Positions 34,118 to 43,993 of a DNA stretch of 64,000 bases are shown here, in pieces. The notes below the pieces were generated by a model that did not search any database, had not been told where the DNA came from, and worked only from the letters and a program-made list of their open reading frames with translations. Position numbers and translations under genes: made by a program. Numbering within the stretch: position 1 is the first letter of the stretch; each line of letters starts with the position of its first letter. The DNA comes from Shinella zoogloeoides (GTDB lineage Bacteria; Pseudomonadota; Alphaproteobacteria; Rhizobiales; Rhizobiaceae), in NCBI RefSeq assembly GCF_030733845.1, contig NZ_CP132312.1:448501-512500 (forward strand). Direction: 5' to 3'.

Positions 34118-34507
34118 CTAGGCGCGGTCGGCGCGGTAGGCCACGCAGTCGATTTCCACCCGGCAGTCGACCATCATGCGCGACTGCACGCAGGCGCGGG
34201 CCGGCGGGTTCTTGCCGAAATATTCGGCATAGACGCCGTTGAAGCTCCAGAAGTCGCGGGGATCGTCGAGCCAGACGCCGATGCGTACGATATCTTCGAG
34301 GCCGTAGCCGGCCTCGTCGAGGATGGCGATCATGTTCTCGATGGCCTTGCGGCTCTCGGCGACGATGCCGCCGGAGACGATCTCGCCCTTTTCCATCGGC
34401 ACCTGGCCGGAGACATAGAGCCAGCCGGCCGCCTCTGTCGCGCGGGCGAAGGGCAGCGGCTGGCCGCCGGCACCGGTTTCCCCGGCGCCATAACGCTTGA
34501 TCGTCAT
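34118..34507 (-). CDS. RidA/YjgF/YER057c-family protein
   Basis: 129 residues. Signature elements: GWLYVSGQVP, the helix ESRKAIENMIAILDEAG, and the C-terminal ARACVQSRMMVDCRVEIDCVAY with the conserved Arg that binds the carboxylate. RidA proteins hydrolyse reactive enamine/imine intermediates made by PLP enzymes. The gene is 19 bases downstream of the ABC ATPase and is probably last in that operon, so it may handle a deamination product of the imported amino acid. Confidence 0.9.
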   Translation of the reverse strand: MTIKRYGAGETGAGGQPLPFARATEAAGWLYVSGQVPMEKGEIVSGGIVAESRKAIENMIAILDEAGYGLEDIVRIGVWLDDPRDFWSFNGVYAEYFGKNPPARACVQSRMMVDCRVEIDCVAYRADRA

Positions 34508-34526
34508 GAGATATTTCTCTTTCTGC

Positions 34527-35297
34527 TTAGTTGAAACTGGAGGTTTTCAGGAATTCGGCAAGCCGTTCCGTCTTCGGCTGCACGAACATCTCCTTCGGGT
34601 CGCCCTCCTCGCAGATGACGCCCTGGTTCATGAAGATGACCCGGGAGGAGACCTCGAAGGCGAAGCGCATCTCGTGGGTGACGAGCAGCATGGTCATGCC
34701 GTCGGCGGCAAGGCCCTTGATGACCTGCAGCACCTCGCCCACCAGTTCCGGATCGAGCGCGGAGGTCACCTCGTCGAACAGCATCAGGCGCGGCGACATG
34801 GCGATGGCGCGGGCGATGGCGACGCGCTGCTGCTGGCCGCCGGAGAGCTGGCCGGGATAATGGTCGGTGCGGGCGGCAAGGCCGACGCGCTCTAGCCATT
34901 TTTCCGCGATGGCGCGGGCCTCGGGCTTGGCCATCTTCTTCACCTTAATGAGGCCGAGCATGACGTTTTCGGCGGCCGTCATATGGGGGAAGAGGTTGAA
35001 TTGCTGGAAGGCCATGCCGGTCAGTGCGCGCTGGCGGGCGATCTCCTTCTCGCTCTTGCGCCGGCGCGTGGTTCCCTCGACATGGTAGCCGATCTCCTCG
35101 CCGTCGAGGCGGATCGTGCCGCCCTGGAATTCCTCCAGCATGTTGATGCAGCGCAGCATGGTCGTCTTGCCGGAGCCGGACGAGCCGATGATCGAAATGA
35201 CCTCGCCTTCCTCGACGGCGCAGTCGACGCTCTTCAGCACTTCGTTCTGCCCGTAGACTTTGCGCAGGCCCTTGATGTCGAGAATGGTCTTGGCCAT
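34527..35297 (-). CDS. Polar amino-acid ABC transporter ATP-binding protein
   Basis: 256 residues from ATG 35297 (GAGGAGA upstream). Walker [10 protein letters not shown], signature [10 protein letters not shown], Walker [13 protein letters not shown] and the GlnQ/HisP-like size and spacing identify the PAAT family. It follows two permease genes (14-base gap) and precedes ridA. It powers import of the ligand bound by the protein at 36691-37533. Confidence 0.94.
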   Translation of the reverse strand: MAKTILDIKGLRKVYGQNEVLKSVDCAVEEGEVISIIGSSGSGKTTMLRCINMLEEFQGGTIRLDGEEIGYHVEGTTRRRKSEKEIARQRALTGMAFQQFNLFPHMTAAENVMLGLIKVKKMAKPEARAIAEKWLERVGLAARTDHYPGQLSGGQQQRVAIARAIAMSPRLMLFDEVTSALDPELVGEVLQVIKGLAADGMTMLLVTHEMRFAFEVSSRVIFMNQGVICEEGDPKEMFVQPKTERLAEFLKTSSFN

Positions 35298-35310
35298 CGG
35301 TCGGGTCTCC

Positions 35311-35973
35311 TCAGGACGGCAGGGCGGTCTTGCGCTCGACATATTTGCCGAACCGCTCGATGCCGAAGTTGACGATGAAATAGAGTGCGCCGGCCAGGAA
35401 GTAGAACTGCAGGCTCATGAAGTTGCGTGAGATGATCTCCTGCGTGCGCAGCAGCAGCTCGGCAACGCCGATTACGGAGAGCAGCGTCGAGGCCTTCACC
35501 ATCTCGGCAGCGGTGTTGACCCAGGCCGGCAGGCATTGGCGCAGCGCCTGCGGCCAGAGCACCGAGGTAAAGGTCTGGCCGAAGGTGAGGCCGATCGCCT
35601 TGGCGGCCTCGGTCTGCCCCTTGGGGATCGCCTGCAGCGCGCCGCGCACGATCTCGCCGATATGGGACGAGCAGAAGACGGCGAGCGCCAGGATGCCCGC
35701 CGAGAAGGGGCCGAGATCGACGCCAGCGGCGGCCGAGACGTAGTAGCTCGCCAGGACCAGCACCAGCACCGGCGTGCCGCGGATGATGTCGGTATAGGCC
35801 CGCACGATGACGCGCAGCACCGTGCCGCCGTAGACGAGGGCGAGGCCGACGAGCACGCCGAACAGCGAGCCTGCGACGATGGCGAGCAGCGAAATGGATA
35901 CGGTGGTACCGAGGCCGCTCAGGATGACGTAGCGGGCGATCCAGAGCTGTTCGAGGAAGGCGAAGGAGGACAT
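35311..35973 (-). CDS. Polar amino-acid ABC permease
   Basis: 220 residues with about five helices, the HisM/GlnP family size. [14 protein letters not shown] and the EAA loop [16 protein letters not shown] are diagnostic. It is separated by 5 bases from the other permease gene and would form a heterodimer with it. Confidence 0.93.
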   Translation of the reverse strand: MSSFAFLEQLWIARYVILSGLGTTVSISLLAIVAGSLFGVLVGLALVYGGTVLRVIVRAYTDIIRGTPVLVLVLASYYVSAAAGVDLGPFSAGILALAVFCSSHIGEIVRGALQAIPKGQTEAAKAIGLTFGQTFTSVLWPQALRQCLPAWVNTAAEMVKASTLLSVIGVAELLLRTQEIISRNFMSLQFYFLAGALYFIVNFGIERFGKYVERKTALPS

Positions 35974-35978
35974 CCGGA

Positions 35979-36641
35979 TTACCTCGGCAGGGCCAGCCGA
36001 CGCTCGACGCGGCGGAGCAGGGCGGCAATGAGGAAGCAGGTGACGACATAGAGCGCCGAGGTCACCATCCAGGTCTCGACGACGCGGAAGCTCTCGACGT
36101 TGATCTTGCGCGCCGCGAAGGTCAGTTCCGGCACCGCGATCGCCGCGGCGAGCGAGGTGTCCTTGAATAGCGAGATCACGGTCGAGGAGAGCGAGGGCAG
36201 CACGTTGCGGAACATCAGCGGCGCGATGATCGAGCTGCGGATCTGCATGGGTGTGAGGCCGATGGCGAGCCCCGCCTCGGTGAGGCCCCGCGGAATGGAC
36301 AGCAGCCCGGCGCGAAAAACCTCGGCGAGATAGGCGCCGGAATAGAGCGACAGCACCATCACGAAGCTCTCGATCTTGCCGAGCCGGAAGCCCATCTGCG
36401 GCAGCGCGAAATAGGCGAAGAGTACCAGCACGAGGATCGGCAAATTGCGGATGACGGTGACGTACAGCCGCGCGGGCGCGCCGACGAGCCGGCTCTTCGA
36501 CGTCAGCGCGAAGGCGACGGCAAGGCCGATGGCGGCACCGATGAAGATGGAGATGACGGCGAGGCCGAGGCTGAGCGCAAGGCCGCTCAGAAGAAGGTCG
36601 AAGCTCCGCCAGACGGCGGCAAAATTCAGCGTGTAACCCAT
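35979..36641 (-). CDS. Polar amino-acid ABC permease
   Basis: 220 residues from ATG 36641; the frame runs upstream through the hairpin, so I reject earlier starts. HisM/GlnP family: VIRNLPILVLVL and EAA loop IPRGLTEAGLAIGLTP. It is the first permease after the binding-protein gene and its hairpin, and partners the protein at 35311-35973. Confidence 0.93.
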   Translation of the reverse strand: MGYTLNFAAVWRSFDLLLSGLALSLGLAVISIFIGAAIGLAVAFALTSKSRLVGAPARLYVTVIRNLPILVLVLFAYFALPQMGFRLGKIESFVMVLSLYSGAYLAEVFRAGLLSIPRGLTEAGLAIGLTPMQIRSSIIAPLMFRNVLPSLSSTVISLFKDTSLAAAIAVPELTFAARKINVESFRVVETWMVTSALYVVTCFLIAALLRRVERRLALPR

Positions 36642-36659
36642 GTCAGGTCGCCCCGGCTG

Positions 36660-36684
36660 GGGGAGCGGGATCAACCCGCTCCCC
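36660..36684 (-). terminator. Intercistronic hairpin between binding protein and permease
   Basis: A perfect 10-bp stem GGGGAGCGGG / CCCGCTCCCC with a 5-base loop, 6 bases beyond the binding-protein stop (36691) and 18 before the permease start. No T-run. Confidence 0.65.
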
Positions 36685-36690
36685 TGACGA

Positions 36691-37533
36691 TTACTTGTAT
36701 TCGACCGGGAAGCCGATCTGCGGCGGGGCAAGTTCCTTGCCGAACCAGGTCTTGTAGGACGTGGCGTAGAAGTCGAACTCGACGCCGGTCATGGCCTCGT
36801 GCAGGGCGGTGTTGACGAAGTTCAGCCAGTCCTGGTCGCCGCGCTTGACGCCGCAGGCATAGGTCTGCGGGTTCCAGCCGTAGCTGGCGTCCTTGTAGCG
36901 GCCGGGGTTCTGCGTCATGTACCAGCCGAGCGACGACTGGTCGGTGGCGACCGCATCGGCGCGGCCCGATTCCAGCGCCTGGTAGATGAGGTCGACGGAT
37001 TCGTACTGGTCGACCGTCGCGTCCGGCAGCGCGGCATGCACCATCGCCTCGGCATAGACGTTCTGCAGGACGGAGATGGTGACGGAGGATCCCGCCGCCT
37101 TCAGCGCCGCATAGTCGGCATACTGCCCGTCCGCCTTGAGCATCAGGCCGACACCTTCGCGATAGTAGGGAATGGTGAAGGCGATCTGCTGGGCGCGCTC
37201 GCCGGTGACCGTCATGAACTGGCAGGTGAGGTCCACCTTGTCCGTCGTGATGTTCGGAATGCGCGCGTCGGACGACTGGTTGACATATTCGATCTTGTCG
37301 GGATCGCCGAACAGCGCCTTGGCGATGATGCGGCCCATGTCGACGTCGAAGCCCTGCAGCTTGTCTTCCGCACTCTTGAAGTGCCAGGGCGCGTTCGTGC
37401 TGCCGGTGCCGAGGATCAGGTGGCCGCGGGCAATCACCTCATCGAGCTTGCTGCCGTCGGCAAATGCCGGCGCCGAAAACAGCGCGGCGGAAACGGCCAG
37501 CGACAGGGCGCCGGCGCGGAAGGAAATGGTCAT
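36691..37533 (-). CDS. Polar amino-acid ABC binding protein
   Basis: 280 residues. A signal peptide ends APAFA (~25). SBP_bac_3 fold: RGHLILGTGS, GFDVDMGRIIAKALFG, DLTCQFMTVTGERA, ESGRADAVATDQ. It is the first gene of a binding protein-permease-permease-ATPase-RidA operon. A 34-bp interrupted palindrome lies just upstream. The ligand is not readable from sequence; a cationic or polar amino acid is usual for this group. Confidence 0.92.
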   Translation of the reverse strand: MTISFRAGALSLAVSAALFSAPAFADGSKLDEVIARGHLILGTGSTNAPWHFKSAEDKLQGFDVDMGRIIAKALFGDPDKIEYVNQSSDARIPNITTDKVDLTCQFMTVTGERAQQIAFTIPYYREGVGLMLKADGQYADYAALKAAGSSVTISVLQNVYAEAMVHAALPDATVDQYESVDLIYQALESGRADAVATDQSSLGWYMTQNPGRYKDASYGWNPQTYACGVKRGDQDWLNFVNTALHEAMTGVEFDFYATSYKTWFGKELAPPQIGFPVEYK

Positions 37534-37560
37534 GATGCTCCCCCAAAAGAATCCTCAACG

Positions 37561-37594
37561 TCCAATATAACGGACATCTGTCTGTTTTATTGGA
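37561..37594 (-). promoter_or_regulatory. 34-bp nested palindrome upstream of the amino-acid importer operon
   Basis: Outer arms TCCAATA / TATTGGA (37561-37567 and 37588-37594) and inner arms GACA / TGTC (37573-37576 and 37579-37582) share exactly the same centre (37577.5). The site starts 28 bases before the binding-protein start codon, where a repressor would block transcription. Candidate GntR- or LacI-type operator. Confidence 0.55.
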
Positions 37595-37756
37595 TGAGTA
37601 TTATCAAGCTGCATGAGGGACGGCTTGTCAATAGGTTTTCCGGGGAAAAACCGCTGGAATCCGCCTGAACCTGCGCGCTTTGACGCACGCGCGGGCCGAT
37701 CCGTCGGCCGCGGGCGCCGCGGATAGCGAAGGAGGATGTCGAGAGGGCGAAGCTGC

Positions 37757-39406
37757 TCAGGCTTTCGATATTTGCTCGCGTGTCTGGAGAACCCCGTCGA
37801 GCCAGTCGAAACGCATTTCCGGAACCGAGGACAGCAGGAGCTCGGTATAGGGGTGGTACGGCGGCGAGAAGATTTCGGACGTCTCGCCATAGGCGACGAC
37901 CTCACCCTTGCGCATGACCGCCACCTTGTTCGCGATGCGGCGAACGGTGCTGAGATCGTGGGTGATGAACAGGTAGGCGAGGCCGAGCGTCTCCTGCAGC
38001 CGTCGCAGGAGGCCGAGGATTTCCTCGGCCACCAGCGGGTCGAGGGCGGAGACGACCTCGTCGCAGATGACGATGTCCGGTTCGGCGGCAAGGGCGCGCG
38101 CGATGCAGACGCGCTGCTTCTGGCCGCCCGACAGCTCCGGCGGCCGGCGCATGAGGTAGCTTTCCGGAAGCTCGATCTGCCGGAGCAGTTCGACGACGCG
38201 TGCACGCACCTCCTGCCGGGATTTACCGAGGTAGAATTCGATTGGCCGGCCGATGATCTCCAGAAGCGTCTGCTTCGGGTTCAGCGCGAGGTCCGGGATC
38301 TGATAGATCATCTGGATCCGCCGGAGCGTGTCACGCGAGCGCTGGCCGAGCGCCGGCGGAAGGTCTTCGCCCTTGAAGACGATGCGGCCGCTTTCGCGCG
38401 GCAGGAGACCGACGACGACACGCGCCAGCGTGCTCTTGCCCGAGCCGGATTCCCCGACGATGGCAAGGGTGTCGCCGCGCTTCAGGTCCATGCTGACATC
38501 TTCGATGGCGCGTGCCAGTCCGCTATAGCTGGCCGTCAGGGCCTCCAGTTGTAGGACCGGCTGTTCGCCGTCTTTCTTGTCCTCGACGAAACGCCCCGCC
38601 ATGGCGGCGTTGCGCTCGGCGACGAGCCGTCTAGTGTAATCCTCCTGCGGGTTCTGCAGGATGTCTTCCGCATCGCCCGCCTCGACCGTCTTGCCGTGCC
38701 GGAGCACCATGATGCGGTCGGCGATCTGGGCGACGACGGCGAGATCGTGGGTGATGTAGAGCGCCGCCGTGCCGCGCTCGCGGATCAGCTTGCGGAAGGC
38801 CGCCAGCACTTCGACCTGGGTGGTGACGTCGAGCGCCGTGGTGGGCTCGTCGAAGACGAGAAGATCGGGCTCGGCCATCATCGCCATGGCTGCCATGGCG
38901 CGCTGAAGCTGGCCGCCGGAGGCCTGATGCGGATAGCGGTTGCCGAACGTCTCGGGGTCGGGCAGCTCCAGCGAGCGGAACAGCGCTACGGCCCGCGCCT
39001 TCGCCGCGGCCTTGCCGAGCAGCTTGTGGCGGATCGCCACCTCGCATACCTGCCGGCCGATGGTCAGCGACGGGTTGAACGAAGCGGCCGCGCTTTGTGC
39101 GATATAGGCGATCTTGGCGCCTCGTAGCGCTCGTCCTTCGCGCTCGGAAAGGGCTAGGATGTCCTTGCCGTCGAAGAGGATGCGGCCCCCGGTGATCGCG
39201 CAGCCCGCCCGCGTGTAGTTCATGCTGGAGAGGCCGATGGTGGATTTGCCGGCGCCCGATTCCCCGATCAGGCCCAGCACCTCCCCGCGCTTCAGCGAAA
39301 AGCTGGCATTGTCGACCAGAACGGCCCCGCCGCCCGAGCGCGATACCGCCTCGATGCGCAAGCCCTCGACTTCCAGCAGTGTCGTGTCCCGTTGCCTGTC
39401 GTTCAT
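37757..39406 (-). CDS. Dipeptide/oligopeptide-type ABC ATPase, two ATPase domains fused
   Basis: 549 residues from ATG 39406 (GAGGATC upstream). Two complete nucleotide-binding domains: the first has GESGAGKST, ASGGQLQRA and LLVFDEPTTALD; the second has GESGSGKST, LSGGQKQRV and IVICDEVVSALD. This is the fused DppD-DppF arrangement (GsiA/YejF-like). It is the last transporter gene of the operon, 8 bases after the DppC-like permease gene, with the remainder encoded upstream. Confidence 0.94.
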   Translation of the reverse strand: MNDRQRDTTLLEVEGLRIEAVSRSGGGAVLVDNASFSLKRGEVLGLIGESGAGKSTIGLSSMNYTRAGCAITGGRILFDGKDILALSEREGRALRGAKIAYIAQSAAASFNPSLTIGRQVCEVAIRHKLLGKAAAKARAVALFRSLELPDPETFGNRYPHQASGGQLQRAMAAMAMMAEPDLLVFDEPTTALDVTTQVEVLAAFRKLIRERGTAALYITHDLAVVAQIADRIMVLRHGKTVEAGDAEDILQNPQEDYTRRLVAERNAAMAGRFVEDKKDGEQPVLQLEALTASYSGLARAIEDVSMDLKRGDTLAIVGESGSGKSTLARVVVGLLPRESGRIVFKGEDLPPALGQRSRDTLRRIQMIYQIPDLALNPKQTLLEIIGRPIEFYLGKSRQEVRARVVELLRQIELPESYLMRRPPELSGGQKQRVCIARALAAEPDIVICDEVVSALDPLVAEEILGLLRRLQETLGLAYLFITHDLSTVRRIANKVAVMRKGEVVAYGETSEIFSPPYHPYTELLLSSVPEMRFDWLDGVLQTREQISKA

Positions 39407-39414
39407 GGTGATCC

Positions 39415-40230
39415 TCAATGCTCGGCTGCGGTCGTCGAGGTCAGCCAGTCGACCAGGAGGTTGATGCCGATGGTCAGCAGGGCGATCGCGCCCGCCGGAT
39501 AGAACACGGTGGGCACGCCCAGCATGATCATGGCCGAATAGTCCTTCACCATGCTGCCCCAGTCGGCATTGGGCGGCTGGATGCCGAGGCCGAGGAAGCT
39601 CAGGGCCGAGATGAAGAGGAAGGTGAAGCAGAAGCGCAGCCCGAATTCGGCGACGAGGGGCAGGGCCGCGTTCGGCAGAACCTCGCGGCGCACGATCCAC
39701 CACAGCCCTTCGCCGCGCAGCCGTGCCGCCTCGACGAAGTCCAGCGCGACAATGTTCATCGCAAGCGCCCGGCTGACGCGGAAGATGCGGGTCGCGTCGA
39801 GAACGCAGATCGTGACGACGAGCACGACGAGATCGGTGCCGAGGACCGACAGCACGACCATGGCGAAGATGAGCGCGGGCATGGACAGCAGCAGGTCGAC
39901 GATGCGCGACAGCACCATGTCCGTCGTCTTGCCGAGAACGGCGGCGGCAAAGCCGGTGAACACGCCCAGCGAGAAGGAGAGGGAGGTGATCAGCATCGAA
40001 AGGCCGATGGAAAGGCGCGCGCCGTAGAGCAGGCGCGACAGCACGTCGCGCCCGAGATTGTCGAGGCCGAGCCAGTGGGCGGCGCTGATGCCCTCCCAGG
40101 CGCGCCCGACCACCTCCGCTTCCGGATAGGGGGCGATGACCGGGACGAGGAGCGCCGCAAGGGCATTGATCGTCACGATGGCAAGCCCGACCTGTGCCTT
40201 GAGCGGCATATGATGACCGAAAAGCCGCAT
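39415..40230 (-). CDS. Dipeptide-type ABC permease (DppC-like)
   Basis: 271 residues from ATG 40230 (GAGGTGAT upstream); the frame continues upstream only as a shadow of the other permease. About six helices, with GLDNLGRDVLSRLLYGAR and the EAA loop VEAARLRGEGLWW typical of DppC/OppC. It is 5 bases after the DppB-like gene. Confidence 0.93.
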   Translation of the reverse strand: MRLFGHHMPLKAQVGLAIVTINALAALLVPVIAPYPEAEVVGRAWEGISAAHWLGLDNLGRDVLSRLLYGARLSIGLSMLITSLSFSLGVFTGFAAAVLGKTTDMVLSRIVDLLLSMPALIFAMVVLSVLGTDLVVLVVTICVLDATRIFRVSRALAMNIVALDFVEAARLRGEGLWWIVRREVLPNAALPLVAEFGLRFCFTFLFISALSFLGLGIQPPNADWGSMVKDYSAMIMLGVPTVFYPAGAIALLTIGINLLVDWLTSTTAAEH

Positions 40231-40235
40231 GGGGA

Positions 40236-41183
40236 TCACCTCGGATGCCGCAGGCGCGGGTTGCTGACGATCGCCAGAATGTCCGCGATCATGTTGAGCG
40301 ATATGAAGACGGCCGCGAAGATCAGGCCGCAGGCCTGCACGACGGGCACGTCCCGCTTGGAGACGGCATCCACCATCAATTGACCGAGGCCCGGATAGAC
40401 GAAGACCACCTCGATCACCACGACGCCGACGATGAGATAAGCAAGGTTCAGCGCAACGACGTTGATGATCGGCGCCAGCGCGTTGGGCAGGGCGTGCTCG
40501 ACCACGACGCGCCATTTCGGCAGGCCCTTCAGGAAGGCCATCTCGATATAGGGGTTGGACATGACCGAGATCACCGAGGCTCGCGTCATGCGCATGACAT
40601 GCGCCATGATGACCAGCACGAGCGTCAGCATCGGCAGGAACGTCATGTAGAGCCGCTCCGCGAAGGAGGTCTCGGGCGTCACGCTCGCCAGGACCGGAAA
40701 CAGCCCCCACTGCACCGCCACCCACTTGATCAGCAGGTAGCCGAGGAAATATTCGGGCAGCGAGATCGCCAGCAGCGTCAGCGCATTAGCCGCGCTGTCG
40801 AAGATGCTGCCCTGCCAGGCCGCCGCGAGGACGCCAAGCCCGACGGAAAGCGGAATGGCGATGGCCGCGGCATAGAGCGCCAGGAAAAGCGTGTTGTAGA
40901 GACGGGGCGCAAGGTCCTGCGCCACGTCGCGTCGGTTGACGAGGGATGTCCCGAGGTCGCCCTTGGCCGCGTTGCCGAGCCATTCGGCATACCGCTCCAC
41001 GGCGGGCCGGTCGAGGCCGAGCTCCTCGCGCAGCGCGGCCACGTTCTCGGGCGTCGCGTTGTTCTGCAGCACCGCCTGCGCCAGGTCTCCGGGGAGAATC
41101 TGGGTTCCGGCGAAGATGAGCACAGACGCGGCCCACAAGGTTATCAGCCCGAGTGCCGCCCGTTTTAGCACGAGATTGAGCAC
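40236..41183 (-). CDS. Dipeptide-type ABC permease (DppB-like)
   Basis: 315 residues from GTG 41183, chosen because AGGAGGGG lies 5 bases upstream; the open frame extends 26 codons further without a site. DppB features: PGDLAQAVL, LREELGLDRPAVERYAEWL, and an EAA-type loop near YIEMAFLKGLPKW. Pairs with the DppC-like permease. Confidence 0.92.
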   Translation of the reverse strand: MLNLVLKRAALGLITLWAASVLIFAGTQILPGDLAQAVLQNNATPENVAALREELGLDRPAVERYAEWLGNAAKGDLGTSLVNRRDVAQDLAPRLYNTLFLALYAAAIAIPLSVGLGVLAAAWQGSIFDSAANALTLLAISLPEYFLGYLLIKWVAVQWGLFPVLASVTPETSFAERLYMTFLPMLTLVLVIMAHVMRMTRASVISVMSNPYIEMAFLKGLPKWRVVVEHALPNALAPIINVVALNLAYLIVGVVVIEVVFVYPGLGQLMVDAVSKRDVPVVQACGLIFAAVFISLNMIADILAIVSNPRLRHPR

Positions 41184-41233
41184 GGTTCCCCTCCTGTTGC
41201 GCGGCTTGATGCCGGATCGGTCGTCCTGACGGA

Positions 41234-42790
41234 TCAGGCGTCGAGCCAGACCTTCTCGCAAAGCCGGCCGTTGGCAAGATCGAACTGCGTGTGCGGCGTA
41301 TGCCCCTTCACATGCGAGCGGTGCGCATCGAGCCAGTCGGAGAACACGGGAATGAGCGCGCCGCCGTCGTCGGACAGCATGGTCTGCATATCGCCGATCA
41401 GGATCTTGCGCTTGGCCTCGTCCACTTCGGCTTTGGCCGATTGGAGGAGCTTGTCGAAGGTTTCGTTCTTCCAGTGCGTCTCGTTCCAGTTCGCCCCGGA
41501 ATAGTAGGCGGAGGCCAGCATGTCCGTGGCCGAGGCGCGGCCGGCCCAGTAGGAGGTGCAGAACGGCGCCTTCAGCCAGACATTGCTCCAGAAACCGTCA
41601 TGCGGCTCCTTCTTGACGTCCACCGTGATGTCGGCTTTGGCGGCCGAGGCCTGGAAGAGCACGCTCATGTCGACGGCGCCGACATAGGCCGCGTCGGAGG
41701 CCGAGAGCGTGACGGCATCGGCGAGGCCCGATTTCTTCAGGTGGAATTTCGCCTTGTCGAGATCGAACGTCCGTTGCGGGAGATCGGCATTGAAGAACGG
41801 GTCCGAAACCGGGATCGGATGGTCGTTGCCGATCCGTCCGAAGCCGTTGAACAGCGCGTTGAGGATCTGTTCGCGGTCGCAGGCATATTTCAGCGCGAGG
41901 CGGAAATCCGGGTTGTTGAACGGCGCGACGTCGCTCTGCATGGCCATGATGGTGTGCCAGCCGCCGGGCGCCTGCACCAGCTCGATGCCGGGGGCGGCGC
42001 GGAAGAGATCGACGGCGCGCTTGTCCACGTCGTTGATCACGTCGACCTGCCCGGCGACGAGTGCATTCATGCGCTGCACGATGTCGTTGACGACGGTGAT
42101 CTCGATGCGCTCGACATTGCCGCGGCCCGTCTTCCAGTAGTTCCCGGCATTGGCGAGCACGCAGCGCACGCCCGGATCGAAGCTCTCGACGGTGAAGGCG
42201 CCCGTGCCGACGGGCTTTGCCCAGTCGGTGAAGCCATCCGGCACGACCAGCAGGTGATAGTCGGCAAGCGCGTAGTGGAGATCGACGTCGGAGGACGACA
42301 GCACGATCTTGATCTGGTGCGTGCCGAGCTTCTGCATGTTCGAAATGTGCTTCAGGCCGCTGGCGGCCGGTGACTTGCTGGCTTCCCCGGTATGCAGCGA
42401 GAGCGAATAGAGCACGTCGTCGGCGGTCATTTCCTTCCCGTTGTGGAAGGTGATGCCCTTGCGGACGTTGAAGGTCCATTCCTTGGCAGCGGCGCCGATC
42501 TCCCAGCTTTCGAAGAGTTCGGGCTGCGGGACGCCCTTCTCGTCGATCTCGATCAGGCCGTTCATGACGGCGTAGCCGACGAGGAGCGGAACCGCGTTGG
42601 AATAGGAGGTCGGGTTCAAGGTGTCGGTGGTGCTGCCGCCGCGCATGCCGATCTTGAGCGTGCCGCCCTTTTTGGGCGTCTCCTGCGCAAAAGCCGGCTT
42701 GATCATGTAGGGCGCTGCCGCCGTGGACAGGCCGAGTGCGGCGGCCGTCTTCAGGAAGTCGCGTCGGGATTGCTGACCGATCAGTTTCAT
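41234..42790 (-). CDS. Dipeptide-type ABC binding protein with Tat signal
   Basis: 518 residues with GGGAGGAATGGA before the ATG. The N-terminus SRRDFLKTAA is a twin-arginine signal, so it is exported folded; cleavage is probably after PAFAQ (~36). SBP_bac_5 fold: ESWEIGAAAKEWTFNVRKGITFHNG, NNPDFRLALKYACDRE, DPFFNADLP. First of the four transporter genes. The ligand may be a peptide or another organic compound; the PLP enzyme next door suggests a sulfur- or amino-linked compound. Confidence 0.93.
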   Translation of the reverse strand: MKLIGQQSRRDFLKTAAALGLSTAAAPYMIKPAFAQETPKKGGTLKIGMRGGSTTDTLNPTSYSNAVPLLVGYAVMNGLIEIDEKGVPQPELFESWEIGAAAKEWTFNVRKGITFHNGKEMTADDVLYSLSLHTGEASKSPAASGLKHISNMQKLGTHQIKIVLSSSDVDLHYALADYHLLVVPDGFTDWAKPVGTGAFTVESFDPGVRCVLANAGNYWKTGRGNVERIEITVVNDIVQRMNALVAGQVDVINDVDKRAVDLFRAAPGIELVQAPGGWHTIMAMQSDVAPFNNPDFRLALKYACDREQILNALFNGFGRIGNDHPIPVSDPFFNADLPQRTFDLDKAKFHLKKSGLADAVTLSASDAAYVGAVDMSVLFQASAAKADITVDVKKEPHDGFWSNVWLKAPFCTSYWAGRASATDMLASAYYSGANWNETHWKNETFDKLLQSAKAEVDEAKRKILIGDMQTMLSDDGGALIPVFSDWLDAHRSHVKGHTPHTQFDLANGRLCEKVWLDA

Positions 42791-42859
42791 TCCATTCCTC
42801 CCAGTGTCATTCTTAAGCTGGCGGATTGCCGCCGCAGGTGCCGGTTTGCGCGAGCCGCG

Positions 42860-43993
42860 TCAACCGAGCGCTGTCTTGAGGTCGTCGATAAGGTCCGATA
42901 CCGCCTCCACGCCCACCGAAAGGCGCAGGAGGCCCGGTTCGACATGCGAGGCGGCTCCCTCGACCGCCGCGCGCCGCTCGATCAGGCTTTCCACCCCGCC
43001 AAGCGAGGTCGCCGGCTTCCAGATGCGTGTGCGCGTCATGACGCGCTCCGCTTCCTCCAGGCCGCCTTTGACGACGATCGACACCATGCCGCCGAAACCA
43101 CCCGTCATCTGGCGTACCGCCAGCGCATGTCCCGGATGCGACGGCAGGCCCGGATAGAAGACCGCTTCCACCTTGGGATGGTCGAGACACGCCGTCGCGA
43201 TGGCCATGGCGGATTCGCTTGCGCGCTGGATACGCAGGTGCAGCGTGCGCATGCCGCGCATCAGAAGGGCGGCGGGGAACTGGCCGAGAATTCCGCCCTG
43301 ATAGTCGCGGGTGAAGCAGATGCGCTCCCAGAACTCATCCACCGTAGCCGTCATGGCGACGCCCGCGAGCACGTCGCTGTGGCCGTTCAGGTATTTCGTG
43401 GCGGAGTGCACGACGATATCGGCGCCGAGGGACAGCGGTTGCGTCAGAAGGGGCGTTGGGACCGTATTGTCCACCACAAGCCTTGCGTCGGCGGCATGGG
43501 CGATCTCCGCAAGGGCCGCGATGTCATAGATGTACCAGTGCGGATTGGACGGCGTTTCGGCCCACAGGATGGCCGTGACCCCTGGAACGACGGCGGCGCG
43601 GACCTTGTCGAGGTCCGTCATATCGACATGATCGATGCGGATGTTCCAGTGGGCCGAGTACCGCTTCAGCCAAGTCCGCATGCCGTGATACATGTCGATC
43701 GGAAAGACGCAGTGCGCGCCGGGCTTCAGCGCCATCATGACGGCGGTCATGGCCGACATGCCGGAGCTGAACAGCCTGCAGTCCGCGGCGCCTTCCAGCG
43801 CCTTCAGCGTGGCCTCGGGCTGTTCCAGCCCCGGATAGCCGTAGCGGCTGTAGCTCCAACCGGTGTCGGAATAGCCTTCCGGCGGGCGCAGGAACGTGGT
43901 GGCGAGATGGATGGGCGGAATGACCGCGCCGGTGGGATCATGCTCGTCGCAAGTGCCCTGGGCGAGGATCGTATCGGAAATGTACTGACGCAT
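42860..43993 (-). CDS. Cys/Met-metabolism PLP-dependent enzyme (cystathionine gamma-synthase/lyase family)
   Basis: 377 residues. Fold-type I features: YSRYGYPGLEQ near the start, SSGMSAMTAVMMALKPG, the ETPSNP loop, and the PLP lysine K200 in HSATKYLNGHSD. Members catalyse gamma- or beta-elimination/replacement on thioether amino acids; the specific reaction is not readable. It is the first gene of an operon with the dipeptide-type transporter (69-base gap) and diverges from an Lrp regulator. This suggests import and cleavage of a sulfur-containing amino acid or peptide. Confidence 0.9.
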   Translation of the reverse strand: MRQYISDTILAQGTCDEHDPTGAVIPPIHLATTFLRPPEGYSDTGWSYSRYGYPGLEQPEATLKALEGAADCRLFSSGMSAMTAVMMALKPGAHCVFPIDMYHGMRTWLKRYSAHWNIRIDHVDMTDLDKVRAAVVPGVTAILWAETPSNPHWYIYDIAALAEIAHAADARLVVDNTVPTPLLTQPLSLGADIVVHSATKYLNGHSDVLAGVAMTATVDEFWERICFTRDYQGGILGQFPAALLMRGMRTLHLRIQRASESAMAIATACLDHPKVEAVFYPGLPSHPGHALAVRQMTGGFGGMVSIVVKGGLEEAERVMTRTRIWKPATSLGGVESLIERRAAVEGAASHVEPGLLRLSVGVEAVSDLIDDLKTALG

